Shown: positions 41,980 to 48,948 of the stretch, piece by piece
How positions within the stretch are numbered: position 1 is the stretch's first letter
Layout of the letters: every line of letters begins with the position of its first letter
Source: JADJVL01 sp046331545
GTDB lineage: Bacteria > Acidobacteriota > Holophagae > Holophagales > Holophagaceae
Assembly: GCA_046331545.1 (NCBI GenBank)
Contig: JAXLQR010000002.1
Span: forward strand, 1,426,001 to 1,490,000
Direction of reading: 5' to 3'
DNA length: 64,000 nucleotides
Made by a program: the position numbers and the translations under genes
Notes under the pieces: generated by a model
Database searches by the model: none
What the model was told of the DNA's origin: nothing
The model's input: only the letters and a program-made list of their open reading frames with translations

Positions 41980-42348
41980 GTGACGCAGCCCGAACGCCGC
42001 GACCAGCGCCGAGTCCCCCTGGACCGGGACTTCACCGTCAGCTTCACCCTGGACGGGTCCTCCTTCGACCGGCTGCCGACCCCCAACGTCAGCGCCGGCG
42101 GCCTGTGCGTGATGGTGCCCTCGGAGAAGGCGCGGCACTTCCAGCGCGGCGCGGTGCTGGAGGGCATCGTCCTGAACCACCCGGCCCTGCCCAAGGAGGC
42201 CCTGCGGGGGGAGGTGCGCTACACCCTCGGCGGCGGGCACCTGGCGTCCATGAAGCACGTGGGCGTGGGGGTGATGTTCCTGGACCCGCCGGACAAGGTC
42301 GTCGAGGCGCTGAACCGGTTCGTGCGGGAGCATTTCGGGGAGGGGTGA
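41980..42348 (+). CDS. PilZ-domain protein
   Basis: A 122-residue single-domain PilZ protein, a candidate cyclic-di-GMP receptor. The Arg motif reads ERRDQRRVPL near the N-terminus (5-14). The second motif, NVSAGGLCV (about 36-44), is a variant of (D/N)xSxxG. The beta-barrel continues through GEVRYTLGG and VGVGVMFLDPP. The start is GTG at 41980 with GAGG six bases upstream. It diverges from rplI. TAAGAT at 41926-41931 may be its -10. Stand-alone PilZ proteins act in motility, secretion or polysaccharide control, but nothing nearby narrows this. Confidence 0.85.
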   Translation: MTQPERRDQRRVPLDRDFTVSFTLDGSSFDRLPTPNVSAGGLCVMVPSEKARHFQRGAVLEGIVLNHPALPKEALRGEVRYTLGGGHLASMKHVGVGVMFLDPPDKVVEALNRFVREHFGEG

Positions 42349-42476
42349 GCGGGTTCGAGGCGGCACGTCCCGCCCGGCGGTTTCGGGACGGGGAGCAGGG
42401 GTCCGTCCTTCCTCGACGGTTCGGCCTGGGACGGGCATGTCTGGCCGATCGGACGGTCTAGCCTGGAACGGGCGCG

Positions 42477-42555
42477 GACGACTCGCTTCGCGAGTCTGGC
42501 ACCGCAGTCCGATCCAATCCGCAAACCCCGCGGATTCAATCAGCCTGTGGTGCTC
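42477..42555 (-). repeat. Two-hairpin repeat element, copy B1 (inverted)
   Basis: Read on the minus strand the unit begins GAGCACC. It forms a long imperfect hairpin: about 24 positions, including AATCCGC against GCGGATT, with five non-Watson-Crick pairs. It then continues GGTGCCAGAC into the short hairpin GACTCGC-GAA-GCGAGTC. Its last 27 bases are the exact inverse of 42721-42747. The long stem differs in sequence from the other two copies but keeps the pairing. Confidence 0.65.
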
Positions 42556-42672
42556 CTTGATACGCGGCGCATCGTGGCATGACGGTCCTCGCGGCGCTCC
42601 CCAGGCTTGGAGGCACGGGCTGAATTCAAGACGAGTGCTCCGGACTGGCACACACAGGTTTTGACTTTCGAG

Positions 42673-42747
42673 GAGCACCTTGGATTGCGAGCGCCGCGCT
42701 TTTCGGCGATCGCAATCCAAGGTGCCAGACTCGCGAAGCGAGTCGTC
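42673..42747 (+). repeat. Two-hairpin repeat element, copy B2
   Basis: GAGCACC leads into a perfect 16-bp stem (42675-42690 with 42710-42725), extended after one mismatch by CGCCG/CGGCG. GGTGCCA and the short hairpin GACTCGC-GAA-GCGAGTC (42728-42744) follow. The architecture is the same as at 2730-2805, though the long-stem sequence is unrelated. Confidence 0.72.
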
Positions 42748-42831
42748 AGCCTCCCGGCCGGGCGTGATGCTGTGGTGGGTCGAGCTCCCGTCCAAATGAT
42801 CGATGCGCCCCGATTTCCGTAGGAGCCACCC

Positions 42832-43668
42832 TCACCCCCGCCCCAGCCGCTCCCACGCCTCGATGAACACCCCGAACGGCGGATCCGCCACCGCCTTCGC
42901 CTCCAGCACGCCCCGGAACACGTTCTCCTCCTTCTTCCGCGCCTCGGGGCTGAGGAATCCCGCCAGGCTCATGGCGCGGAGCCACAGCAGGTACGTCGTG
43001 CAGGCGTCGAAGAGGTTGTAGCGGACGATGCCGGCCATGTCGCCGTTGACCCACAGGTCCACCACCGACGCGCCGTCGGTGCCGAGCTTGCCGGGGATGC
43101 CGCAGGCGGTGGCGAGGTCGTGCAGCCGGGCGGACGTCTTGCCGAAGCCCGTGAGGATCTCCCGCAGGTCCACGTGCTGGTTGCCGAAGCGGTTGAAGTA
43201 GTCGGGGCCCGCCTCCCAGGGCTTCACGTGGTCGCCGGGCCGGCCCAGGCCGGGGATCGAGAGCCCGTGGACCATGGCCCGCTGCACCAGGATGGGCAGG
43301 TCCGCGTCCTTGGAATTGAAGCCCACGAGCTGGGGGTGCTTGTCCGTGAGGTAGCCCAGGAAGCGTGAGAGGAGCTGGGCCTCGTCCATGGCCTCGGGCT
43401 TGTCGGGCAGCGCGAAGAGGCGCAGCTTCACGTCCCGCCCGTCGCTCTCGCGGATCACCGCGGCGAGGCTGACCACGCGGCACAGCGTCGTCTTCAGGTA
43501 GGGACGAGGGTCGTCGGCCGTGGCGCCGCCCTCGGCCCACATGACCCCCAGCACGTCGGCGTCCGGCAGGTCCGGCCGCAGGTCGTAGACCCGCCGGCCC
43601 GTGGGCGCGTCAGGCACCCACTCGCAGTCGAAGCAGCAGACGGTGCGTTCGGAGGGGGGGCGGAGCAT
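42832..43668 (-). CDS. PolB-like 3'-5' exonuclease family protein
   Basis: A 278-residue DEDD-type exonuclease related to the proofreading domain of family B polymerases. Exo I is CCFDCEWVPDA near the N-terminus (about 12-22) with the Asp/Glu pair. Exo II is PQLVGFNSKDADLPILVQRA, which carries the family Asn and Asp. Exo III is MAGIVRYNLFDACTTYLLWLR, with Tyr and Asp. No polymerase domain follows. The start at 43668 (MLRPPSERTVCCFDCEW) is chosen because homology starts there; the frame is open further upstream. Stand-alone members have uncertain roles in DNA processing. The gene diverges from the VapBC-type module. Confidence 0.8.
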   Translation of the reverse strand: MLRPPSERTVCCFDCEWVPDAPTGRRVYDLRPDLPDADVLGVMWAEGGATADDPRPYLKTTLCRVVSLAAVIRESDGRDVKLRLFALPDKPEAMDEAQLLSRFLGYLTDKHPQLVGFNSKDADLPILVQRAMVHGLSIPGLGRPGDHVKPWEAGPDYFNRFGNQHVDLREILTGFGKTSARLHDLATACGIPGKLGTDGASVVDLWVNGDMAGIVRYNLFDACTTYLLWLRAMSLAGFLSPEARKKEENVFRGVLEAKAVADPPFGVFIEAWERLGRG

Positions 43669-43734
43669 GGCGTGGCCTCGGATGACGCCCCAGTGTGGGC
43701 CGGCCCCGACAATTCGTGAATCCATCCGTCCCGG

Positions 43735-43763
43735 GTGGCATGTATTTACATTGCGTATATACT
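43735..43763 (+). promoter_or_regulatory. Promoter and palindrome of the VapBC-type module
   Basis: GTGGCA (43735-43740) and TATACT (43758-43763) are 17 bases apart in an AT-rich patch. The -10 overlaps the palindrome GTATATAC (43755-43762), a plausible operator for antitoxin autoregulation. Confidence 0.5.
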
Positions 43764-43801
43764 TCCCATCAGCCCACGCCTGGGCGCCAGGAGCCATCGC
43801 C

Positions 43802-44080
43802 ATGCCCCGCAACCTAACCCTCAAGGTCTTCAAGTCCGGCAACTCCGCCGCCCTCCGCCTGCCCAAGGAGCTGGGCTTCGAACCCGGGGAGGAACTCCAC
43901 GCCACCCTGGAAGGCGACAGCCTGGTGATCCGGCCCATGGGCCCCGACGGATGGCCGAAGGGCTACTTCGAAAGCTGGGAGGCTCTCAGCCCCGAGTTCG
44001 AGGTCCCGGCGCGGAGCGCGGCAGGGACCCGCTCGGGTCGTCTGAGCCGACTCTTCGCCCCGAAGGCGAAACGGGGATGA
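43802..44080 (+). CDS. AbrB/MazE-type antitoxin
   Basis: A 92-residue protein. A SpoVT-AbrB fold spans residues 1-46: LTLKVFKSGNSAALRLPKELGFEPGEELHATLEGDSLVIRP, the swapped-hairpin DNA-binding module of MazE and VapB antitoxins. The C-terminal half (GYFESWEALSPEFEVP onward) is the expected toxin-binding tail. The start at 43802 begins where the fold does. Its stop overlaps the toxin start (ATGA). It would bind the PIN toxin and repress its own promoter at 43735-43763. Confidence 0.87.
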   Translation: MPRNLTLKVFKSGNSAALRLPKELGFEPGEELHATLEGDSLVIRPMGPDGWPKGYFESWEALSPEFEVPARSAAGTRSGRLSRLFAPKAKRG

Positions 44081-44472
44081 GGTACCTCCTCGACACGAGC
44101 TTCTGCATCGCCTGCCTGCGACGGAAACCCATGGCCCTGGCCTCCCTTGCCTCGGTGGGACTCGCCGACGTGGCGGTCTCGGCCATCACCCTGGGCGAGC
44201 TTCACGCCGGGGTGCACCTGGCCCACGATCCGGCGGCTGAGCGCAGGAAGGTGGAGGCCTTCCTCCGCCCCCTGCCCCTGCTCGCCTTCGACCGGGAGGA
44301 GGCGATCCGCTGGGCGGTGGTGGAAGCGGCCCTGCGCAAGGCCGGCCAGGCCATCGAGGCGGAGGACGGCATGATCGCGGCGACGGCCCTGGTGCACGGG
44401 CTGGCCGTGGTCACCGGGAACCGGAAGCATTTCGAGCGCGTGGCCGGGCTGAAGATGGTGGACTGGCTCTGA
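44077..44472 (+). CDS. vapC: VapC-like PIN-domain toxin
   Basis: A 131-residue PIN-domain ribonuclease. Acidic residues that hold the magnesium ions are in place: Asp in MRYLLDTSFCIACL (residue 6), Glu in ITLGELHAGV (about 46), and the Glu/Asp in AIEAEDGMIAATAL (about 97-98) with a further Asn/Arg in VTGNRKHFERV. VapC enzymes cut tRNA or rRNA when their antitoxin is lost. The ATG overlaps the antitoxin TGA by four bases, so the pair is one operon. It converges with the sugar aminotransferase gene. Confidence 0.88.
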   Translation: MRYLLDTSFCIACLRRKPMALASLASVGLADVAVSAITLGELHAGVHLAHDPAAERRKVEAFLRPLPLLAFDREEAIRWAVVEAALRKAGQAIEAEDGMIAATALVHGLAVVTGNRKHFERVAGLKMVDWL

Positions 44473-44478
44473 GGGTGC

Positions 44479-45603
44479 TCAGCCCTTGTAGAACGCCTCG
44501 ATCCCCTTCGCAACCTCCTCCAGCATCCCCTCCGTCATCTCGGGGTACACGGGGATGCTGAGCACTTCGGCGGCGGCCTTCTCGCTCTCGGGGAACTGGC
44601 CCTTCTGGTAGCCGAGCTCGGCGAAGCAGGGCTGCTCGTGGAGGCAGATGGGATAGTAGATGGCGCTGCCGATGCCGAGGCCCTTGAGGTGGGCCTGGAG
44701 GGCGTCGCGCTTGCCGTCCCTCACGCGGAGGGTGAACTGGTTGTAGATGTGGCGGCCGTCGGGGACGACTTCCTTGGGCAGCACGAGGGGTCCGCCGTCC
44801 AGGGCGGCGAGGCGCTGGTGGTACCAGGCCGCGTGCTTGCGCCGTCCCTCGTGCCAACCTTCCAGCATCGCGAGCTTGGCGCGGAGCACCAGGGCCTGCA
44901 CTTCGTCGAGGCGGCCATTGATGCCCACCTCGTGGTGGACGTAGACGGGCTCCATGCCGTGGACCCGCAGGCGGCGCACCCGGGCGGCGAGCTTCTCGTC
45001 GTCGCGGATGATCGTCAGGCCGGCGTCCCCGAAGGCGCCGAGGTTCTTGGTGGGGTAGAAGCTGTAGGCGGTCATGTCGCCGAACTGGCCGGCGTTCCGG
45101 CCCCAGCCCCGGGCGCCCATGGACTGGCAGGCGTCTTCCACCACGGGGATCCCGAAGGCCGCGGCGGCCTCCAGGATGGCGGGCATGTCCGCCACCTGGC
45201 CGAAGAGGTGCACCGGCATGATGGCCTTGGTGCGGTTCGTGATGGCGGCCTCCACCTGCCAGCCGGTGGTGTTGAAGGTCTCCGGGTCCAGGTCCACGAA
45301 GACCGGCTTCGCGCCGAGCCGCGCGACGACACCCGCCGTGGCGAAGAAGGTGAAGGTGGGCACGATGACCTCGTCCCCCGCCTTCACGTCCAGCGCCATC
45401 AGCGCCACCAGCTGCGCGTCCGTCCCGCTGCTCATGCCCACCGCGTGCTGGGCGCCGGCGTAGGCCGCGATCTCGGCTTCGAGACCCCTCACGTTCTCGC
45501 CCAGGATGAAGGAGGACTTGTCGATGAGGCCGGCGATGCCCTCGAGGACACGCGCCTTCACTGCCTGGTTCTGGATGGAGAGGTCGAGCATGGGGACGGT
45601 CAT
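44479..45603 (-). CDS. DegT/DnrJ/EryC1/StrS-family sugar aminotransferase
   Basis: A 374-residue PLP enzyme that transfers an amino group to a nucleotide-linked keto sugar, as in lipopolysaccharide or glycan decoration. Motifs: SSGTDAQLVALMAL (cofactor phosphate loop), VVEDACQSMGA (PLP-binding Asp) and the Schiff-base lysine in YSFYPTKNLGAFGDAG. The late RLDEVQALVLRAKL is also typical. The start is ATG at 45603; a TTG three codons upstream is less likely. It follows the HicA-type toxin gene by five bases, so read-through from the toxin-antitoxin operon is possible. No other nucleotide-sugar genes are nearby, which is odd for this family. Confidence 0.88.
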   Translation of the reverse strand: MTVPMLDLSIQNQAVKARVLEGIAGLIDKSSFILGENVRGLEAEIAAYAGAQHAVGMSSGTDAQLVALMALDVKAGDEVIVPTFTFFATAGVVARLGAKPVFVDLDPETFNTTGWQVEAAITNRTKAIMPVHLFGQVADMPAILEAAAAFGIPVVEDACQSMGARGWGRNAGQFGDMTAYSFYPTKNLGAFGDAGLTIIRDDEKLAARVRRLRVHGMEPVYVHHEVGINGRLDEVQALVLRAKLAMLEGWHEGRRKHAAWYHQRLAALDGGPLVLPKEVVPDGRHIYNQFTLRVRDGKRDALQAHLKGLGIGSAIYYPICLHEQPCFAELGYQKGQFPESEKAAAEVLSIPVYPEMTEGMLEEVAKGIEAFYKG

Positions 45604-45608
45604 CGAAG

Positions 45609-45854
45609 TCAACCGAAGAGGCGGGCCAGCAGTTCGTGGCGCGTGATGTGGAGGTGCGAGGCGACGTCCTCGAGAATATGGTTCAACGTTCCAATTTTGA
45701 TCGGGCGGTGGGCCGGAATGGTCACATGAGCTTCCGGCGGACCGGGATGGGCCAGCCGGAGATGGCTGCCTCGCTGTCTTGAAAGGACGTAGCCCAGACG
45801 CTCCAAGGCCTTGGCGAGTTCATCGCCTCGAATGTCCCGGGGCAGACGGGTCAT
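45609..45854 (-). CDS. hicA: HicA-type mRNA interferase toxin
   Basis: An 81-residue double-stranded-RNA-binding-like protein. The family pattern is clear: DELAKALERLGYVLSRQRGSHLRL, then HVTIPAHRPIKIGTLNHILEDV, with the catalytic His in GSHLRL. HicA cleaves mRNA when not held by HicB. It overlaps the upstream antitoxin gene by four bases. Codon use is less GC-rich than in the neighbouring lysS, consistent with acquisition. Confidence 0.87.
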   Translation of the reverse strand: MTRLPRDIRGDELAKALERLGYVLSRQRGSHLRLAHPGPPEAHVTIPAHRPIKIGTLNHILEDVASHLHITRHELLARLFG

Positions 45855-46063
45855 ACCGCGATGAGCGTGTCGTGGATCTGGTGTAGCCTGATCAGCTTTG
45901 GCGCCTGCCCCTCGTCGAAGTGGCAGAGCACCGCGTCTCGAACGGCCTCCTTGAGGTCCTCAAAGGTATCTGCCTGGGTAAAGATCGAAGCACCCAGAGC
46001 CCGGGCGTTGAAGCCGCCCTCGGGATCAGATTCGACCAGGAAGATGATTTCGGACTCGGACAT
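45851..46063 (-). CDS. hicB: HicB-like antitoxin (short form)
   Basis: A 70-residue protein with the partial RNase H-like fold of HicB antitoxins: IIFLVESDPEGGFNARALGASIFTQADTFEDLKEAVRDAV, the segment that covers the toxin. There is no C-terminal ribbon-helix-helix or HTH domain, so this is the short DNA-binding-free form, and repression may need another factor. GGAGG lies six bases before the start. It is first in the operon with HicA, opposite to the classical hicA-hicB order. The gene begins 17 bases after the lysS stop. Confidence 0.82.
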   Translation of the reverse strand: MSESEIIFLVESDPEGGFNARALGASIFTQADTFEDLKEAVRDAVLCHFDEGQAPKLIRLHQIHDTLIAV

Positions 46064-46075
46064 GGCCGCCTCCGT

Positions 46076-46088
46076 CGGGATTATCCCG
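46076..46088. promoter_or_regulatory. Palindrome between lysS and hicBA
   Basis: CGGGAT-T-ATCCCG is a perfect 13-base palindrome 12 bases upstream of the hicB start, overlapping the lysS stop codon. It is a plausible operator for the toxin-antitoxin pair. Confidence 0.4.
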
Positions 46089-47601
46089 CGTTTGCTTCAC
46101 CTTCCGCCGGGGAATCATGCCGCCCACCCTGCGGCCGCATCAGCGGGAACAGGATCACGTCCCGGATGCTGGCGCTGTCGGTCATGAGCATGACCATGCG
46201 GTCGATGCCGATGCCTTCGCCGCCGGTGGGGGGGAAGCCGTGCTCGAGGGCGTTGATGAAGTCCTGGTCGAGCATCATGGCCTCGTCGTTGCCCGCCTCG
46301 CGCTCCTGCATCTGGCTCATGAAGCGGCCGAGCTGCTCCATGGGGTCGTTCAGCTCGCTGTAGGCGTTCGCCAGCTCCATGCCGCCGATGAAGAGCTCGA
46401 AGCGGTCCACGAAGCGGTCGTTGCCGGGGAGCGTCTTGGTGAGGGGCGACAGCTCGATGGGATAGTCCGTGATGAAGGTCGGCTGGACCAGGTGGTGCTC
46501 GGCGTAGTGCTCGAAGAGGTCGCCCAGCAGCACGCCGGCGCTCTTCTTCGGGATGTCCTCCACCCCGGCGTTCTCCGCGAAATGGCGGATGCTGGCCTCG
46601 TCCTCCAGCAGGCTGCGCTCGAGGCCCCCGTACTCGGAAATCGCATCCTTCAGCGTGAGCCGGCGGAAGGGGGCCTGGTAGCTGATGGTCTGCCCGTTCC
46701 ACGGGCGCTCCACGCCCCCGCAGGCCGTCGCGATGGCCTCGAAGAGGTTCTCCGTCAGCACCATCATGTCCCGCAGGTCCTCGCCCGCGGCGTAGAACTC
46801 CATCATGGTGAACTCGGGATTGTGGCGGACGCTTAGGCCCTCGTTGCGGAAGTTGCGGTTGATCTCGAAGACCTTCGGGAACCCCCCCACGATGAGGCGC
46901 TTCAGGTAGAGCTCCGGCGCGATGCGCAGGTAGAGCGGCATGTCGAGGGCGTTGTGGTGGGTGATGAAGGGCCGCGCCGTCGCGCCGCCGGGAATCGGCT
47001 GCATCATCGGCGTCTCCACCTCGAGGTAGCCCGCGTCCTCCATGAAGCGCCGGATGCCCGCCAGGATCCTGGAGCGGGTCATGAAGGTGTCCAGCACCTC
47101 CGGATTGCTCACCAGGTCCAGGTAGCGCTGCCGGTAGCGGAGCTCCTTGTCCTGAAGCCCGTGCCACTTCTCCGGCAGGGGCAGCATCGCCTTGGTGAGG
47201 AACTGCACCGCCGCGGCCTTCACCGTCAGCTCCCCGGTCTTCGTGCGCATCATCGTGCCCGTGACGCTCAGGAAGTCGCCCAGGTCCAGCAGCCGGACGA
47301 TCTCCCACTCGACTTCCGAGAGCGCGTCCTTGCGGGCGTAGACCTGCAGCTTCACGCCCCCTTCCATGAGGTTCAGGAAGCAGGTCTTGCCGCTGTCCCG
47401 GTAGGCCGTCACCCGGCCCATCACCGACACCGTGGCCGGCGCGGCCTCCAGTTCCTCGCCCGTCTTCGGGTCGAACTCGGCCCGGGCCTGGGCCAGGCTG
47501 CGGTCCCGCACCGCCTTGCGCGGCCAGACGTCGATCCCCAGCGCCTTGAGCTTCTCGAGCTTGTCCAGGCGCGCCTGGCGATAGGGGTTGTCGGGCTGCA
47601 T
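46081..47601 (-). CDS. lysS: Lysyl-tRNA synthetase, class II
   Basis: A 506-residue synthetase that charges tRNA-Lys. The N-terminal anticodon-binding OB-fold (about 55-145) precedes the class II core. Motif 2 is seen in EINRNFRNEGLSVRHNPEFTMMEFY, and motif 3 in GGEGIGIDRMVMLMTDSASIRDVILFPLMRPQ. Length and order are standard. CCGGAGTCCCC precedes the start. The C-terminal tail GGRHDSPAEGEANAG is a short flexible extension. hicBA follows 17 bases downstream on the same strand. Confidence 0.96.
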   Translation of the reverse strand: MQPDNPYRQARLDKLEKLKALGIDVWPRKAVRDRSLAQARAEFDPKTGEELEAAPATVSVMGRVTAYRDSGKTCFLNLMEGGVKLQVYARKDALSEVEWEIVRLLDLGDFLSVTGTMMRTKTGELTVKAAAVQFLTKAMLPLPEKWHGLQDKELRYRQRYLDLVSNPEVLDTFMTRSRILAGIRRFMEDAGYLEVETPMMQPIPGGATARPFITHHNALDMPLYLRIAPELYLKRLIVGGFPKVFEINRNFRNEGLSVRHNPEFTMMEFYAAGEDLRDMMVLTENLFEAIATACGGVERPWNGQTISYQAPFRRLTLKDAISEYGGLERSLLEDEASIRHFAENAGVEDIPKKSAGVLLGDLFEHYAEHHLVQPTFITDYPIELSPLTKTLPGNDRFVDRFELFIGGMELANAYSELNDPMEQLGRFMSQMQEREAGNDEAMMLDQDFINALEHGFPPTGGEGIGIDRMVMLMTDSASIRDVILFPLMRPQGGRHDSPAEGEANAG

Positions 47602-47649
47602 GGGGACTCCGGACCGGACCTTCCAGTCTACAGGCTCCCCGGGGCCCCC

Positions 47650-47686
47650 TCAGGACCCGAAGCGGTAGGACACGAAGGCGGTGATG
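47650..47686 (-). pseudogene. Remnant of an outer-membrane-protein 3' end
   Basis: A 24-base sequence (47663-47686) is repeated exactly at 47797-47820 inside the 3' end of the adjacent outer membrane protein gene. Here it encodes ITAFVSYRFGS followed by a stop, the same C-terminal strand as the gene's ITAFVSYRFSRP. The fragment lies in a different frame and has no start, so it is probably the relic of a tandem copy. Confidence 0.5.
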
Positions 47687-47734
47687 ACGGGCCCCCCTCC
47701 GGGAGCCCAAGCCGAAGGCGCCGGGCGAACGGGA

Positions 47735-47755
47735 ACGCCGTCCAGTGGACGGCGT
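47735..47755 (-). terminator. Hairpin downstream of outer membrane protein gene
   Basis: ACGCCGTCCA and TGGACGGCGT are perfect inverted repeats around a single base, 26 bases past the stop at 47781. No T-run follows, so it may be only an mRNA end or an extragenic palindrome. Confidence 0.35.
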
Positions 47756-47780
47756 GATCGGGGGGTAGTCCCCGCGATCG

Positions 47781-48746
47781 TCAAGGCCTTGAGAATCGGT
47801 AGGACACGAAGGCGGTGATGTCGGGGGCCGTGTACGTCCCCGCCTCTTCGCTGATGCCGAAGCGCCACCTCGGCAGGGCCTTGTGGCTGAGGATCCAGTG
47901 CTGCTGCCAGCCGGCGCGGTCGATGCGGCCCACCTTCGTGGCATAGGGGCTCTCGCTGGCCGCCAGGCTGATCTCCAGTCCCAGGCCGCGCCAGAAGCCC
48001 GGCCCCCGGCCCTGGGCGCCGATCCCCGCCCAGCCGCGGGCGAAGCGGGTGCGGGCCAGCACCGCGCGGTAGGGGTTGGAGGCGCCCACGCCAAGGAAGA
48101 CCTGCTCCGCCTGGACGAAGGCCCGGAAGGGCCCGAGGCGGGCCCAGCCCATGGCCCCGGCGGTCCAGTCGGTGCCGCCACTGCCGGAGAAGTCGTCCCG
48201 CTTGCCGTTGGGGAGCTGGACCGAGGCCCCGGCGCGCCCGCCCAGGTCCGGCGTGCCGAAGGGCACCACGTAGGCCAGGTCCGCGTCCAGGAGCTGGGTC
48301 TTCGCATGCCGCAGGTCGGCCACCACCACGCCGTCCCGCTCGAGGTGGTAGCGGAACTGGAATTTCGGCGCCAGCTCCCGGCCCCCGTTGGGGATGCCGA
48401 AGGCCGTGTGCCAGGAGACGAAGGCCTGGTCCGCGAAGCCGCCGCTGCGGTTCACCACCCGCAGGCGCAGGTTCAGGCGGCCGGGGCCGAGCTCCCGGGC
48501 CAGGTCGCCGGTGAGCTGCCACTCCTCGCCGTCCAGCCGGGCCACTGTGCGGCCGTCGGAGCTGTCCTGGCGGTCCGGGCGCAGGAACTGGGAGGTGGCC
48601 TCCAGGGCCAGCGCGGTGCGGCCCTCGGGCAGGGGCTCGGGGAAGACCGCGAACCAGGCCACCCGGTTGGGCCGGGGCGTGGCCGGTTCTCCGGACTGGG
48701 CGGCGAGGGGGAGCCCGGCCGCCAGCAGCATCGCCGCGGCCCTCAC
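47781..48746 (-). CDS. Outer membrane protein, DUF3187-like
   Basis: A 321-residue exported beta-barrel protein of unknown function. A GTG start at 48746 gives a signal peptide VRAAAMLLAAGLPLAAQ, with CGGAG eight bases upstream; ATG at 48731 is possible but shortens the signal. The body shows repeated amphipathic strands (LNLRLRVVNRSGGFADQAFVSW, KFQFRYHLERDGVVVADLRH, GGRAGASVQLPNGKRDDFSG) and ends in the aromatic FVSYRF usual at barrel C-termini. The pattern resembles DUF3187 proteins. The last two residues and the stop differ from the duplicate fragment downstream, and the 3' end may have been altered by recombination. Confidence 0.7.
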   Translation of the reverse strand: MRAAAMLLAAGLPLAAQSGEPATPRPNRVAWFAVFPEPLPEGRTALALEATSQFLRPDRQDSSDGRTVARLDGEEWQLTGDLARELGPGRLNLRLRVVNRSGGFADQAFVSWHTAFGIPNGGRELAPKFQFRYHLERDGVVVADLRHAKTQLLDADLAYVVPFGTPDLGGRAGASVQLPNGKRDDFSGSGGTDWTAGAMGWARLGPFRAFVQAEQVFLGVGASNPYRAVLARTRFARGWAGIGAQGRGPGFWRGLGLEISLAASESPYATKVGRIDRAGWQQHWILSHKALPRWRFGISEEAGTYTAPDITAFVSYRFSRP

Positions 48747-48948
48747 CGCCGCGGCTCCGGGCCCCGGGTGATGGCCATCACAAGCCCGCGTCCAGGGCGG
48801 GACCGGCGCGATCGTGACCGGCGGCGGGGGAGCATCGGGGCTACCATCGCGCCAGTGTAGCGGGCCGCCCGCCTGACTCCAGGTCGGGCCGGTCCGGGCT
48901 GGCCGCCGCGCTAGCATGGAAGGTTCGAGATTTCGGAGGAGGAGATCC

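Larger units (their letters stand above)
42349..42831. other. 483-base spacer with inverted pair of two-hairpin elements
   Basis: No credible gene is found between the convergent PilZ and exonuclease genes. The spacer carries two copies of the two-hairpin repeat in opposite orientation (42477-42555 and 42673-42747). Their outer 27 bases (42477-42503 and 42721-42747) are perfect inverted repeats. Flanks contain GCCTGGGACGGGC and GCCTGGAACGGGC, a near-perfect short direct repeat (about 42425-42473). The 117 bases between the units look unstructured. Confidence 0.7.

Noticed and set aside
42365..42822. Several short open frames across the repeat pair
   Set aside because: They read through the palindromes in different frames, have no ribosome binding sites and encode nothing recognisable.
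47602..47649. Riboswitch or T-box in the lysS leader
   Set aside because: The sequence upstream of lysS is short, with only a ribosome binding site; no conserved aptamer features are visible.
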